Origin: a virus | Strand: one strand, 5' to 3' | Virus record (IMG/VR): IMGVR_UViG_3300022748_000029 | Coordinates: 1 to 36,256 of that record | Length of the DNA: 36,256 nt | Shown here: positions 12,914-21,165 of the stretch, piece after piece | Layout: every line of letters starts with the position of its first letter | Numbering within the stretch: position 1 is the first letter of the stretch | Position numbers and translations under genes: made by a program | The notes under the pieces: generated by a model | Told to the model about the DNA's origin: nothing | The model's input: only the letters and a program-made list of their open reading frames with translations | Databases searched by the model: none

Positions 12914-14823
12914 TTTATCGCCAGTACCATGATGCTGGCTTTAGAATTTTTGGACTGTATGGCGCGAACGAGCATGGTATTTGCCTTTGTGACAATCCAC
13001 AATGTAACGCACCGTACAAGCATCCAATTGCTAAAGGATGGCAACACACGCCAGAATGGGACGATGACCAGTTGTCCGCGATGGAAATCGCAGGCCACTT
13101 TGATACAGGATTCGGGGTTTTATGTAATGGCTTTATTGTCGTTGATATTGACGCACGCAATGGTGGTGTTGAGTCTTACCAGCAGCTTAATGAAGATTTA
13201 GGCGGGGCATTATTATCTGCTGGCATGATTGTCCGCACAGGTTCAGGTGGTGGCAGTCGGCATCTTTATTTTAAAGCGCCAGCAGGCGTATCACTGCAAA
13301 CCAAGCTTACGGCTTATCCTGGCATTGATTTTAAATCATCTGGCTATGTGGTAGGCGCAGGGTCATTACACGCCAGTGGCGCACGTTATGAGCTTCTAGA
13401 AGGCTCACCGGACGACATTACCGAAGCGCCACAGGTCTTGATCGATTTGCTTGCACGACCTGAAACACACAGGACATCTATTAATGACAGGCAGATAGAT
13501 GTGACCGACAATGATTTGTCATCCATGCTGGCGCATATATCACCGGACTGTGATTACGAAGAATGGGTGCGCTGCGGCATGGCTATCCACCACTCGACCA
13601 ATGGCGCAGGGTTTGAAATCTGGGATAACTGGTCTGCTAAAGGCGCTAAATATCCAGGTAGCAAAGCACTTTCAAAACGCTGGGATTCGTTTGGCAAGTC
13701 AGACAAGCCTGTGACACTAGGCACGTTAGCGCATTACGCTGAAATGAATGGCTGGAAATATCCAGTTGAGTTTTTATCAGAAGAATTTCAAGAACGCACC
13801 ACAGGCTTATTTATTCCTGTTGGCGAAATGATGTCCGCCATGAAAAAACCTGACTGGGTGATTAAAGGCTTAATCGAGCGTGGCAGTAGTAACTTGTTGT
13901 TTGGTGAATCAGGTGCGGGTAAATCTTTATTTGCTTTGGACTGGGCATATTGCATAGGCACAGGTCGCACATGGCACGGCCACAAGGTTAAAAAATCCGA
14001 ACAGGTAGTTTATATCGCAGGTGAAGGTCATCGCGGTCTTACACTTAGGATGCAAGCCTTGACGCAGAAATATGGCGCAGTGCCGGACAATATCTTTTTC
14101 AGCCAGCGTAGCGTCAATTTATTAGATGAAAAAGAAGCGCAAGCCATAACCAAGATAATCGAGGATATGGCGGTTATACCAGCCGTGGTATTCATTGATA
14201 CCTTGCACAGAAACATGGTAGGGGATGAAAACAAGTCTGATGACATGGCGAAGTTTTTTAAATGCATCGAGTTATTAATTGCCAAGTTAGGCTGTGCAAT
14301 TGTTTTGGTTCACCATTCAGGCCATGGCGATAAAACCAGAGCCAGAGGATCAAGCGCCATTAAAGCCGCTATGGATGCCGAGTTTTGCGTTAGCAAGGAA
14401 GGTATGACATCTATACTTACTTGTACCAAGTCTAAAGACTTTGAAGGCGGTCTTGATGTTCGTTTTGGCATTAAACAGGTTGAGCTTATGGGTAGCTTGT
14501 TTTATGACGAAGATGACGATAAGCAAATTACCAGTGTGTTTCTTGAGTATATTGGTGCTGATGGTGCAGAAACAAAATTGAACAAAAATGATGCCTTAAT
14601 GCTGGAGGCTTTAGAGGAAGCCATTAATACCAAAGGCAAAAATGGGGCTGAATTCTCAGTTTTGGGCGCTGACAAGGTTTTGGTATCAATTGATACCTGG
14701 CGGTTTTTTGCTAAAGACAAAATTAAGGATTCAAACAAGTTCAGGGCGTTTGATAGAGCTAGAAAAAGCCTTAAAACTCAAGGACTTGTAGAAAACGATG
14801 GCGATTGGTGGTGGATTGTTTAA
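12910..14823 (+). CDS. Primase-polymerase fused to a RepA-like hexameric helicase
   Basis: 637 aa. N-terminal prim-pol: zinc-type cluster CLCDNPQC then KHPIAKGW, catalytic D79 and D81 in IVVDIDAR, H118 in GSGGGSRHLYF. Residues about 200-285 look like a primase C-terminal (PriCT) helical domain (DYEEWVRCGMAIHHS). The C-terminal half is a RecA-fold ATPase: Walker A GESGAGKS at 332-339, IAGEGHRGL, Walker B VVFIDTLHR with D430, and LVHHSGHG. The protein can thus make primers and unwind DNA. No DNA polymerase gene is present, so host polymerase is presumably loaded. It lies directly upstream of a repeat array that may be its origin. Confidence 0.9.
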   Translation: MIYRQYHDAGFRIFGLYGANEHGICLCDNPQCNAPYKHPIAKGWQHTPEWDDDQLSAMEIAGHFDTGFGVLCNGFIVVDIDARNGGVESYQQLNEDLGGALLSAGMIVRTGSGGGSRHLYFKAPAGVSLQTKLTAYPGIDFKSSGYVVGAGSLHASGARYELLEGSPDDITEAPQVLIDLLARPETHRTSINDRQIDVTDNDLSSMLAHISPDCDYEEWVRCGMAIHHSTNGAGFEIWDNWSAKGAKYPGSKALSKRWDSFGKSDKPVTLGTLAHYAEMNGWKYPVEFLSEEFQERTTGLFIPVGEMMSAMKKPDWVIKGLIERGSSNLLFGESGAGKSLFALDWAYCIGTGRTWHGHKVKKSEQVVYIAGEGHRGLTLRMQALTQKYGAVPDNIFFSQRSVNLLDEKEAQAITKIIEDMAVIPAVVFIDTLHRNMVGDENKSDDMAKFFKCIELLIAKLGCAIVLVHHSGHGDKTRARGSSAIKAAMDAEFCVSKEGMTSILTCTKSKDFEGGLDVRFGIKQVELMGSLFYDEDDDKQITSVFLEYIGADGAETKLNKNDALMLEALEEAINTKGKNGAEFSVLGADKVLVSIDTWRFFAKDKIKDSNKFRAFDRARKSLKTQGLVENDGDWWWIV

Positions 14824-14825
14824 CT

Positions 14826-14924
14826 ATACCATTTCAAAATGGTATGCAATGGTATAAATGGTATTAATACTATACTACCACTACCATCATCTTTATAGAT
14901 GGTAGTGTATGGTATACCCGGTAT
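14826..14924. repeat. Phased ATGGTAT repeat array with two dyads (candidate origin or operator)
   Basis: ATGGTAT occurs at 14839, 14849, 14858 and 14909, with near copies at 14899 (ATGGTAG) and 14918 (CCGGTAT). Spacings of 9-10 bp put neighbouring copies on one helix face. Two perfect 9-bp dyads are included: ATACCATTT/AAATGGTAT at 14826-14845 and ACTACCATC/GATGGTAGT at 14880-14906. The array occupies the only sizeable gap between the primase-helicase gene and the next gene. Confidence 0.8.
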
Positions 14925-14942
14925 TTTTTAGGAGTATGAGAG

Positions 14943-15077
14943 ATGAGTCATTTTATTGTTTGGATGGTTACACCGCTGGTCATTATGGTTATTATGCTAA
15001 TGGCTTGTGGAGTGTTAATATTTGACTTTCTTTATGAGCTGTTCGTTAACTTACTCAAGAGTGAAGATGATGATTGA
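14943..15077 (+). CDS. Small membrane protein
   Basis: 44 aa. ATG at 14943 follows TTAGGAG by about a helical turn. A long hydrophobic helix (IVWMVTPLVIMVIMLMACGV) spans most of the N-terminal half, ending with acidic KSEDDD. The 3' end overlaps the next small gene. Probably an inner-membrane protein made early in the rightward arc; function unknown. Confidence 0.55.
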   Translation: MSHFIVWMVTPLVIMVIMLMACGVLIFDFLYELFVNLLKSEDDD

Positions 15078-15144
15078 AATCGGTAGCATTATTACGGCTG
15101 TGGCTGTTTACTTCTTTTTAAAGTGGTTGCTGTGGACAAAGTAA
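15067..15144 (+). CDS. Very small membrane peptide (25 aa)
   Basis: Two ATGs (15067, 15070) follow GAGTGAAG inside the end of the previous gene. The peptide (MMIEIGSIITAVAVYFFLKW and five more residues) is a single membrane-spanning helix. Its overlap with genes on both sides supports coupled translation, but the small size makes the call tentative. Confidence 0.45.
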   Translation: MMIEIGSIITAVAVYFFLKWLLWTK

Positions 15145-15275
15145 AGCCAAGACTGTTTAAACGTAACGGCCTATGGATGGCTAGGATAGGTGATAGGTTG
15201 ACTGTAGGGAATACGCCTCACCAAGCTTATACTGCGCTGATGTGGGCGGGATTTAAGGAGTCGGTGTATGGCTGA
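15132..15275 (+). CDS. Small basic phage protein
   Basis: 47 aa from GTG 15132, overlapping the membrane peptide upstream and the zinc-finger gene downstream by eight bases. It contains KPRLFKRNGLWMARIGDRLT followed by GNTPHQAYTALMW, a small beta-hairpin-plus-helix pattern known from early phage proteins of unknown role. No better start is present. Confidence 0.5.
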   Translation: MDKVKPRLFKRNGLWMARIGDRLTVGNTPHQAYTALMWAGFKESVYG

Positions 15276-15474
15276 TGAAGCTGACATGGCACAACACCAG
15301 ATTGAACAGGGGTTGGAGGTTGCGCTTAGAGCGATGAAGAACAAAACAATTGATTACAGCAATATCGGTGAGTGCGATATGTGTGGCGAGGTTGGTCGAT
15401 TAATTGAAGGTATATGTGTTCCTTGTACAAGACTGCAAGAGGAGAAAGAAAAGAAATGGAAAGTAAATTACTGA
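15268..15474 (+). CDS. DksA/TraR-like C4 zinc-finger protein
   Basis: 68 aa. The N-terminus MADEADMAQHQIEQGLEVAL is typical of phage TraR/DksA-type proteins, and the C-terminal half has the four-Cys finger CDMCG...CVPC. Family knowledge: they bind the RNA polymerase secondary channel and mimic ppGpp/DksA effects, altering host promoter use. It overlaps the terminase small subunit start by 19 bases. The finger spacing is a little tighter than in DksA, so binding to polymerase is inferred. Confidence 0.75.
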   Translation: MADEADMAQHQIEQGLEVALRAMKNKTIDYSNIGECDMCGEVGRLIEGICVPCTRLQEEKEKKWKVNY

Positions 15475-15734
15475 AAAATAGTGAAAACAATAAACCGCCT
15501 AACGCGGGCAATGGTAGGCCAAAGGGAGCGCAAAACAAAGTTACTAAAGCACTAAAAGAAATGATTTTAGGCGCTTTAAGCGATGTTGGCGGCCAAGAAT
15601 ACTTAGCAAGGCAAGCCGAAGAAAATCCAGTTGCGTTCTTGGGCTTGGTGGGTAAAGTGTTACCGCATGAATTGAAAACAGAATTAAGCGGACAAGGCAA
15701 TATGACTGTTAATATTCAATGGGAAGAATCGTAA
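15456..15734 (+). CDS. Terminase small subunit
   Basis: 92 aa from ATG 15456. It has a Gly/Asn/Lys-rich start (NAGNGRPKGAQNKVTKALKE), helices resembling the small-terminase N-terminal DNA-binding region, and an acidic end, and its gene overlaps the large subunit start by 16 bases. Short for a small terminase but the right size for minimal versions in podovirus-type genomes. It recognises the packaging site and regulates the large subunit. The identification leans on order and the GRPKGAQNK basic motif. Confidence 0.7.
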   Translation: MESKLLKNSENNKPPNAGNGRPKGAQNKVTKALKEMILGALSDVGGQEYLARQAEENPVAFLGLVGKVLPHELKTELSGQGNMTVNIQWEES

Positions 15735-17023
15735 TACCTTACAAGCCTCGTGATGCGTTTAAGCCATTACATAGACGCAAAGAGCGATGGGCTGTTGTTG
15801 TTGCACACAGAAGGGCTGGCAAAACTGTTGCTTGTATAAACGAGCTAATAAGAGCTTGTTGTCGGCACGAAGGGAGTGATGGTCGTTATGCGTATATTGC
15901 GCCCTATTATGCTCAGGCTAAATCAGTGGCTTGGGATTATGCTAAACGCTTTTCTGCGGCTATACCGGGCATACAAATCAATGAGGCTGAATTGCGCATT
16001 GATTATCCCAATGGCTCACGTTTGCAATTGTTTGGCCAAGATAACGCTGATCGCTTGCGTGGTTTGTATTTTGATGGGATTGTGGCTGATGAGTACGGTG
16101 ATTGGAAGCCTAGCGTCTGGGGCTATGTTATCCGACCTGCCTTGGCTGACCGAAAAGGCTGGGCAATAATTATCGGCACACCTAAAGGCCGCAATCAGTT
16201 TTATGACCGTTATGCTGAGGCTATGGATAGACCGGATTGGTTTGACATGAAGCTGACAGCCACACAGTCAGGCTTGCTGGATGCTGAAGAATTAGAATCA
16301 TTGCGCTTAGAATTGACCGATGACCAATGGCGGCAAGAAATGGAGTGTGATTTTGATGCTGCAATACCTGGCGCAATCTACGGCAAGGAATTATACGAGC
16401 TTGAGCAAGAAGGGCGAGTTATTGAGTGTTATGACCGAGAACTTAAGACGCACGCTGTTCTCGACTTGGGATGGTCTGACGATACTGCTATTTGGTGGTA
16501 TCAAGTCGCTGGAAAAGAGATTCGTTTTGTAGATTGTTATAGTAATTCCGGCATGCCAATTGCACATTATGACGAAGTGCTGAAATCAAAGCCATACGAC
16601 TATGGGGAATGGTTATGGTTGCCGCATGATGCCAAAGCCAAGTCATTACAGACTGGTAGGTCTATTCAAGAGCAGTTTAGAACACTGGGTTGGAATCCGC
16701 GTATTGTGCCTGAGCTTGGATTAATGGATGGTATACAAGCGGCTCGATTAACGCTTAGGGATGCTTATTTTGCGCCAACTTGCCGAGATGGCGCTGAAGC
16801 GTTAAAGCAGTATCAGCGTGAATTTGACGAAGATAAAAAGATGTTTAGGGATAAGCCTAAGCACGACTGGACATCGAATTATGCCGATGCTTTTAGGTAT
16901 GCGTGTTTGGCATGGCGCGAAGTGCGTCCAAAGCCTCAAGAGCAACCACCAAAATTCTGGGATGAGCAGTCGCTTGACCAGCTTTGGAAAAGTAATTCGA
17001 GAAAAAGCACAAAACGTATATAA
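15719..17023 (+). CDS. Terminase large subunit (ATPase and nuclease)
   Basis: 434 aa. Walker A HRRAGKT at 30-36, Walker B GIVADEYGD at 120-128, then the ATPase coupling region IIIGTPKGRNQFYDR. The C-terminal nuclease starts at AVLDLGWSDDTAIWW, with D in DLG, a PHDAKA segment and a late YADAFRYACL Asp, the expected RNase H-type metal ligands. It drives genome packaging through the portal encoded next. The sequence fits the compact terminases of podovirus-like genomes that cut by headful or cohesive mechanisms; ends cannot be inferred from this alone. Start ATG 15719 overlaps the small subunit. Confidence 0.93.
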   Translation: MGRIVIPYKPRDAFKPLHRRKERWAVVVAHRRAGKTVACINELIRACCRHEGSDGRYAYIAPYYAQAKSVAWDYAKRFSAAIPGIQINEAELRIDYPNGSRLQLFGQDNADRLRGLYFDGIVADEYGDWKPSVWGYVIRPALADRKGWAIIIGTPKGRNQFYDRYAEAMDRPDWFDMKLTATQSGLLDAEELESLRLELTDDQWRQEMECDFDAAIPGAIYGKELYELEQEGRVIECYDRELKTHAVLDLGWSDDTAIWWYQVAGKEIRFVDCYSNSGMPIAHYDEVLKSKPYDYGEWLWLPHDAKAKSLQTGRSIQEQFRTLGWNPRIVPELGLMDGIQAARLTLRDAYFAPTCRDGAEALKQYQREFDEDKKMFRDKPKHDWTSNYADAFRYACLAWREVRPKPQEQPPKFWDEQSLDQLWKSNSRKSTKRI

Positions 17024-17024
17024 T
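17019..17024 (+). promoter_or_regulatory. Possible -10 element before the portal gene
   Basis: A perfect TATAAT lies at the end of the terminase gene, 33 bases before the portal start. The -35 at 17-bp spacing (TTCGAG) is poor, so this is at best a weak internal promoter for the head genes. Confidence 0.25.
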
Positions 17025-17056
17025 GGCAAGCAATTACTTCCTTTTTGGAAAATGAG

Positions 17057-19246
17057 ATGATCGAACAATTAGACGCTACTCCTTGGCACGATGAAATAAG
17101 CCGCTATAAAGAACAGTTCAAACGCTGGACTGAGCGTGGCGAGGAAATCGTTAAACGTTACCGCGATGAACGCAAAGACACTACGCAAACCGATGCGCGA
17201 TTCAATATTCTTTGGTCTAACATCCAGACCTTAAAGCCTGCCATTTATGCCCGCCCGCCAATGCCGGAAGTCAGCAGACGCTTCAACGATGCCGACCCTG
17301 TTGCTCGATGCGCTTCAACCATTCTTGAACGTGCTTTAGACTTCGAGATTAAGCAATACCAAGACTTTCACAACACGTTAAGCCATGTGGTGGATGACCG
17401 TTTGCTGCCTGGTCGTGGTGTAGCATGGTTGCGCTATGAACCACAGATTGAAACGGTTGAAGAACCTGAAATTACCAATTATGTGGAAGTTGGCGATGAT
17501 GCTTATACTCACGAAACGAGTGAAACTAATGCGCTTGCAGGCGAAACGCCACAACCTTACGAGCGAATCACCAACGAAACTACGCCTGTTGATTATGTTT
17601 ACTGGCAAGATTTCGCCCATTTGCCTGCGCGAACATGGGACGAAGTTACTTGGGTAGGTCGCAGAGTTTATTTATCAAAAGACGAAGGTGCAGAGCGTTT
17701 TGGCGAGCAATTCCTGCAAGTTCCATTGACTGTATCACCGGATAAAAAAGACGGTGAGCGCACCACGACTGAATCACTGAAAAAAGCAGCAGTCTGGGAA
17801 ATCTGGGACAAGCCAAAGAAATGCGTCTATTGGGTGGCTGAAGGTTATGACCGTGTTTTAGACCACAAGGACGACCCGCTGGAGCTGGAAAACTTCTTTC
17901 CATGTCCTAAGCCTTACTTTGCTACGCTTTCGACCGGTACGCTTGTTCCTGTGGCTGATTTTATTCAGTATCAAGACCAAGCAAATGAAATTGACGACAT
18001 CACTGGTCGTATTCAGCATTTAACCAGAGCGTTAAAAGTAATGGGTATCTATGCCGCTGACGAAGGCGCTGTCGAGCGCTTGATGAAAGAAGGCAATGAT
18101 GCCGTGATGATTCCTGTCACCAACTGGGCAGCATTTGTCGAAAAAGGTGGATTACAGAACGCTGTGCAGTTTATCCCGTTGGGCGATGTGGTTGGCGCTT
18201 TGCAGCAGTTATACCAAGCCCGTGACGCAGCTAAACAAATCATTTACGAAATTACTGGTCTGTCTGACATTATTCGAGGCGCTTCACAAGCTCAGGAATC
18301 AGCAACAGCACAGCAGATTAAATCCCAATACGCTTCTTTACGCTTAGGCAATCTAAAAGACGATATGTCACGATTTGCTCGTGAAATATTGCGGATGAAA
18401 GCCGAAGTTATGTGCAGTAAGTACCAGCCTGAAACATTGGTTAATGCGTCAGGCATTATGCACACTGCCGATGCCGCACTGGTTCAGCAAGCGATTATGT
18501 TGCTTAAGAATGAGCCGATGCGTAACTTTAACATCGACATCGAAACCGACACGCTTGTATTGATTGACGAACAGCAAGACAAGCAGGATAGAATTGAGTT
18601 CTTAACTGCTGTGGGCGGATTCTTAAGACAAGCTGTTGATGCCGCCAAATCTAATCCAGGCATGACACCGTTATTAGGCGAGATGTTAATGTTTGGCGTT
18701 CGTGGGTTTAAAATTGGCCGCACAATGGAGGCCAGTTTAGAGCAGTATTTACAACAAGCTAAACAATCTGCTGGACAGCAGCAACCATCTCCTGAGCAAA
18801 TCAAAGCACAAGCCGATATGCAGGCCAAGCAAGCCGAATTGCAAATGGAACAAGCTAAGATGCAGGCTGAACAGCAATTAGAAGCCCAGAAGATTCAATT
18901 TGAGCAGTGGAAAGTTCAGTTAGAAAATGACACCAAAGTGATAATTGCTGAAATGTCTAACAAAAACGCAATTAAACAAAAAATGATTGATTTAAACGTT
19001 TTGCCGGATAGGGAAGCGATTATGGAATTAAATGAAAATGGCGATTTAGTGCCAAATGTATCATTGCAAAGTTTAATGGATACTGTTCACCAAAACATGC
19101 AATCTATTTTGGCAGCACAAAATCAAAATCACGAAATGGCTTTACAAAATCAAGCCGCACAACACGCACAATTGTTGCAACAATTAACGAAGCCAAAACA
19201 AGTGGTGCGAGATCCAAACACAGGTAAAATCATTGGAGTTAAATAA
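17057..19246 (+). CDS. Portal protein (P22-like, long C-terminal coiled coil)
   Basis: 729 aa from ATG 17057 after GGAAAA; a TTG at 17045 is the alternative. It forms the dodecameric ring through which DNA is packed and ejected. N-terminal RYKEQFKRWTERGEEIVKRY and NILWSNIQTLKPAIYARPP are typical of podovirus portals, as is the central ITGLSDIIRGASQAQESATA (clip/stem region). The last 180 residues are Gln/Ala-rich heptads, matching the barrel extension of P22-type portals, and the length is close to P22 gp1. It sits between terminase and head accessory genes. The final stop shares a base with the next ATG. Confidence 0.9.
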   Translation: MIEQLDATPWHDEISRYKEQFKRWTERGEEIVKRYRDERKDTTQTDARFNILWSNIQTLKPAIYARPPMPEVSRRFNDADPVARCASTILERALDFEIKQYQDFHNTLSHVVDDRLLPGRGVAWLRYEPQIETVEEPEITNYVEVGDDAYTHETSETNALAGETPQPYERITNETTPVDYVYWQDFAHLPARTWDEVTWVGRRVYLSKDEGAERFGEQFLQVPLTVSPDKKDGERTTTESLKKAAVWEIWDKPKKCVYWVAEGYDRVLDHKDDPLELENFFPCPKPYFATLSTGTLVPVADFIQYQDQANEIDDITGRIQHLTRALKVMGIYAADEGAVERLMKEGNDAVMIPVTNWAAFVEKGGLQNAVQFIPLGDVVGALQQLYQARDAAKQIIYEITGLSDIIRGASQAQESATAQQIKSQYASLRLGNLKDDMSRFAREILRMKAEVMCSKYQPETLVNASGIMHTADAALVQQAIMLLKNEPMRNFNIDIETDTLVLIDEQQDKQDRIEFLTAVGGFLRQAVDAAKSNPGMTPLLGEMLMFGVRGFKIGRTMEASLEQYLQQAKQSAGQQQPSPEQIKAQADMQAKQAELQMEQAKMQAEQQLEAQKIQFEQWKVQLENDTKVIIAEMSNKNAIKQKMIDLNVLPDREAIMELNENGDLVPNVSLQSLMDTVHQNMQSILAAQNQNHEMALQNQAAQHAQLLQQLTKPKQVVRDPNTGKIIGVK

Positions 19247-19617
19247 TGGCTGTATCACTTAGTACAACGCTTAGAAATAATAGAGCAGACCAAATTACGT
19301 CCGCTGTAGGTAATGGCGGTAAATTGCGTTTATATACGGCTGGCGCTGTGCAAATTGTCGAGCTGATCTGTGCAACGCCATTTGCTTCCGCTGCATCAGG
19401 TGGCGTTTTAACATTAGGAACAATTACCACTGGCACTGCTGGCGCAACAGGCACAGTGACCAATGCCAGCATTTATAAATCGGATGGAACGACTTTGGTT
19501 GTTTCTGGGCTGAGTGTTGGCACATCGGGGTCAAATATCAACTTGTCATCAACATCAATTACAACTGGCGATAATGTTGCCGTATCTTCAGCAACAATTA
19601 CCGAAGGCAACGCATAA
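19246..19617 (+). CDS. Conserved head-region protein, possible decoration or head-tail protein
   Basis: 123 aa. A short helix (LSTTLRNNRADQITSAV) followed by beta-rich Gly/Thr/Ser sequence (KLRLYTAGAVQIVEL, then GTVTNASIYKSDGTT) matches a common family encoded near portals in podovirus-like genomes. Its function is not established; the beta-sandwich look suggests a surface or stopper protein. It overlaps the portal stop and the next ATG by one base each, so it is tightly coupled to head gene expression. Confidence 0.6.
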   Translation: MAVSLSTTLRNNRADQITSAVGNGGKLRLYTAGAVQIVELICATPFASAASGGVLTLGTITTGTAGATGTVTNASIYKSDGTTLVVSGLSVGTSGSNINLSSTSITTGDNVAVSSATITEGNA

Positions 19618-20336
19618 TGGCATTATGGGATAGTGGAATATGGGATACGGCCAAATGGTCTACCATAGAGGCCACTATTTCTGTAACGCTTGGAGATATT
19701 ACTTTTGCTGGCGCTGGACAAGATGTCCATGTTGCCACAATTGCGGTAACTCTTGATGATATTAGCTCTACAGCTTCTGGTGTTGTAACTCATAATGGAA
19801 TATTAAGCCTAACAACCGATAGCATTACATCCAGCATTAATGGATATATCACACGCCACGCTACAATATCTGTAACGCTTGATGATGTTTTGGTGTCTAT
19901 GGGTGGCACGGATATTCACACAGGTAATATTTCCGTATCGCTAGATAATGCTACATTTGCTGCAACAGGTTCGGTCATTCATGTTGATGACTTTAAGTTA
20001 ATTCTTGACCCTATTTCTTTTGACGCAACTGGAACTGTTGTACATCCTGATGTCCAGTTGGTTACAAAAGGCGGTCTTCCTAAAAAGAAAATTAAGCGAG
20101 AACGTGAAGAAGTAGAAAAAGCGGTTGAGAAAGCTGTAAACAAAGCTTTAGGCATTGTTGAACCAGAGCCAATAGTTGAACAGCCGATTGTCGAAAAAGC
20201 GCCTGAAATTGATTATGCAGCGCAAATAAACAACATGATGCTAAAGCTCCAAGCAGAAGCATTAGGATTAAGCATCGAGCAATATCTGATTGAATCAGAG
20301 CTTGATGACGAAGAAGCAATATTATTATTTATTTAG
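19617..20336 (+). CDS. Protein with six ~21-residue beta repeats and charged helical tail
   Basis: 239 aa, unrecognised. Residues 20-144 consist of six degenerate repeats of about 21 residues with consensus ISVTLDDxxFxxxGxxxHxAT, for example TISVTLGDITFAGAGQDVH and NISVSLDNATFAATGSVIH. They suggest a stack of short beta-strand units. After KKKIKREREEVEKAVEKAV (a charged helix near 156-174) comes a Pro/Glu linker and a C-terminal helix ending in acidic residues. The position among head accessory genes argues for a head fibre or virion surface protein. Repeats encoded with different codons indicate an old duplication. Confidence 0.55.
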   Translation: MALWDSGIWDTAKWSTIEATISVTLGDITFAGAGQDVHVATIAVTLDDISSTASGVVTHNGILSLTTDSITSSINGYITRHATISVTLDDVLVSMGGTDIHTGNISVSLDNATFAATGSVIHVDDFKLILDPISFDATGTVVHPDVQLVTKGGLPKKKIKREREEVEKAVEKAVNKALGIVEPEPIVEQPIVEKAPEIDYAAQINNMMLKLQAEALGLSIEQYLIESELDDEEAILLFI

Positions 20337-20343
20337 GTGAAAC

Positions 20344-20817
20344 ATGACTAATGTAGCTATTTCAGCATTACCGGCAGTTACAACAGTAGTGCCACAAACC
20401 GATGTGTTGCCGTTGGTATCCGGTGGCGCTACAACTAGAGCGACTCCAAATGAAATTGTTAAAGCGGCTTTAGAAAGCAGCGTATTAGGTGCTTCACAAT
20501 TAGCGACTTCAGGTTATTTGATTACTAAAGCACCAACAACCGTTACGGCAACAACGTATACCGTCAACGATGGTGATAGTTCAATTATCTGCAATTCATC
20601 AGGCGCATTGACCTTGACATTGCCAGCAGCTTCGAGTTTTTCGGGAAGATGGTTGCATTTAAAAAATATACACAATACAACTGTTGCAAGCGCAACATCT
20701 AATATCATCCCAATTGATAGCGCAACAGCAGGAACAGCTATATTAGCAGGCACAGCAGGCAAATGGTGCGTACTGCAATCAGACGGAACAAACTGGGTAA
20801 TAATGGCGAGTAACTAA
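20344..20817 (+). CDS. Head-fibre or surface protein, beta-rich
   Basis: 157 aa. The N-terminus NVAISALPAVTTVVPQTDVL then LVSGGATTRATPNEI is the anchor-like segment shared by many phage tail/head fibre proteins; the C-terminal half is beta-rich (LTLTLPAASSFSGRW, then WCVLQSDGTNW). A similar C-terminal pattern is seen in the tail protein at 34121-34840 (TFTFPTATAGKSF, then KYVFTGDGTYWWG), suggesting a shared beta-fold. Since it is encoded between portal and scaffold genes, a capsid fibre or decoration role is more likely than a tail role, but this is inferred. Confidence 0.55.
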   Translation: MTNVAISALPAVTTVVPQTDVLPLVSGGATTRATPNEIVKAALESSVLGASQLATSGYLITKAPTTVTATTYTVNDGDSSIICNSSGALTLTLPAASSFSGRWLHLKNIHNTTVASATSNIIPIDSATAGTAILAGTAGKWCVLQSDGTNWVIMASN

Positions 20818-20818
20818 T

Positions 20819-21157
20819 ATGCCTTTGTATGATGTTATTTGCAGAGAATGTGGCAAAACTGACACGATCTTTCGCAAAATATCCGAATATAAGAATCTGC
20901 CTATTTGCTGTGATAAAATGATGTCACAACAGATATTATCCGCACCATTTGTACCGCAAGAGTTTCAGCCGTATAAATCAATGATTAACGGCAAAATGAT
21001 TACGGACAGAGGTGAGCATAGAAGGCATTTAAAAGCGCATGGATGCACTGAAGTCGGCAACGAGGATATGACTCCAAAACGTGACCACTTCAAGGAAAAG
21101 CGAGAAGCTGAACAATTAAGACGCTCTATCGCTGAACAAGTTAATGCTATTGCATAG
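20819..21157 (+). CDS. FmdB-like zinc-ribbon protein
   Basis: 112 aa. MPLYDVICRECGKTDTIFRK and CCDKMM give the two Cys pairs of an FmdB-type zinc ribbon. The rest is charged helix with DRGEHRRHLKAHGCTEVGNE, a recurring phage sequence in this gene position (between portal and scaffold). The function is unknown; it may be a small nucleic-acid- or protein-binding factor for head assembly or a transcription factor. Ends nine bases before the scaffold start. Confidence 0.7.
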   Translation: MPLYDVICRECGKTDTIFRKISEYKNLPICCDKMMSQQILSAPFVPQEFQPYKSMINGKMITDRGEHRRHLKAHGCTEVGNEDMTPKRDHFKEKREAEQLRRSIAEQVNAIA

Positions 21158-21165
21158 GAAATATC

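Noticed and set aside
14864-14882. TAATACTATACTACC resembles the start of a T7-type promoter
   Set aside because: Only the first six bases match, the rest does not, it lies within the ATGGTAT/ATACCAT repeat array, and the genome encodes no single-subunit RNA polymerase.
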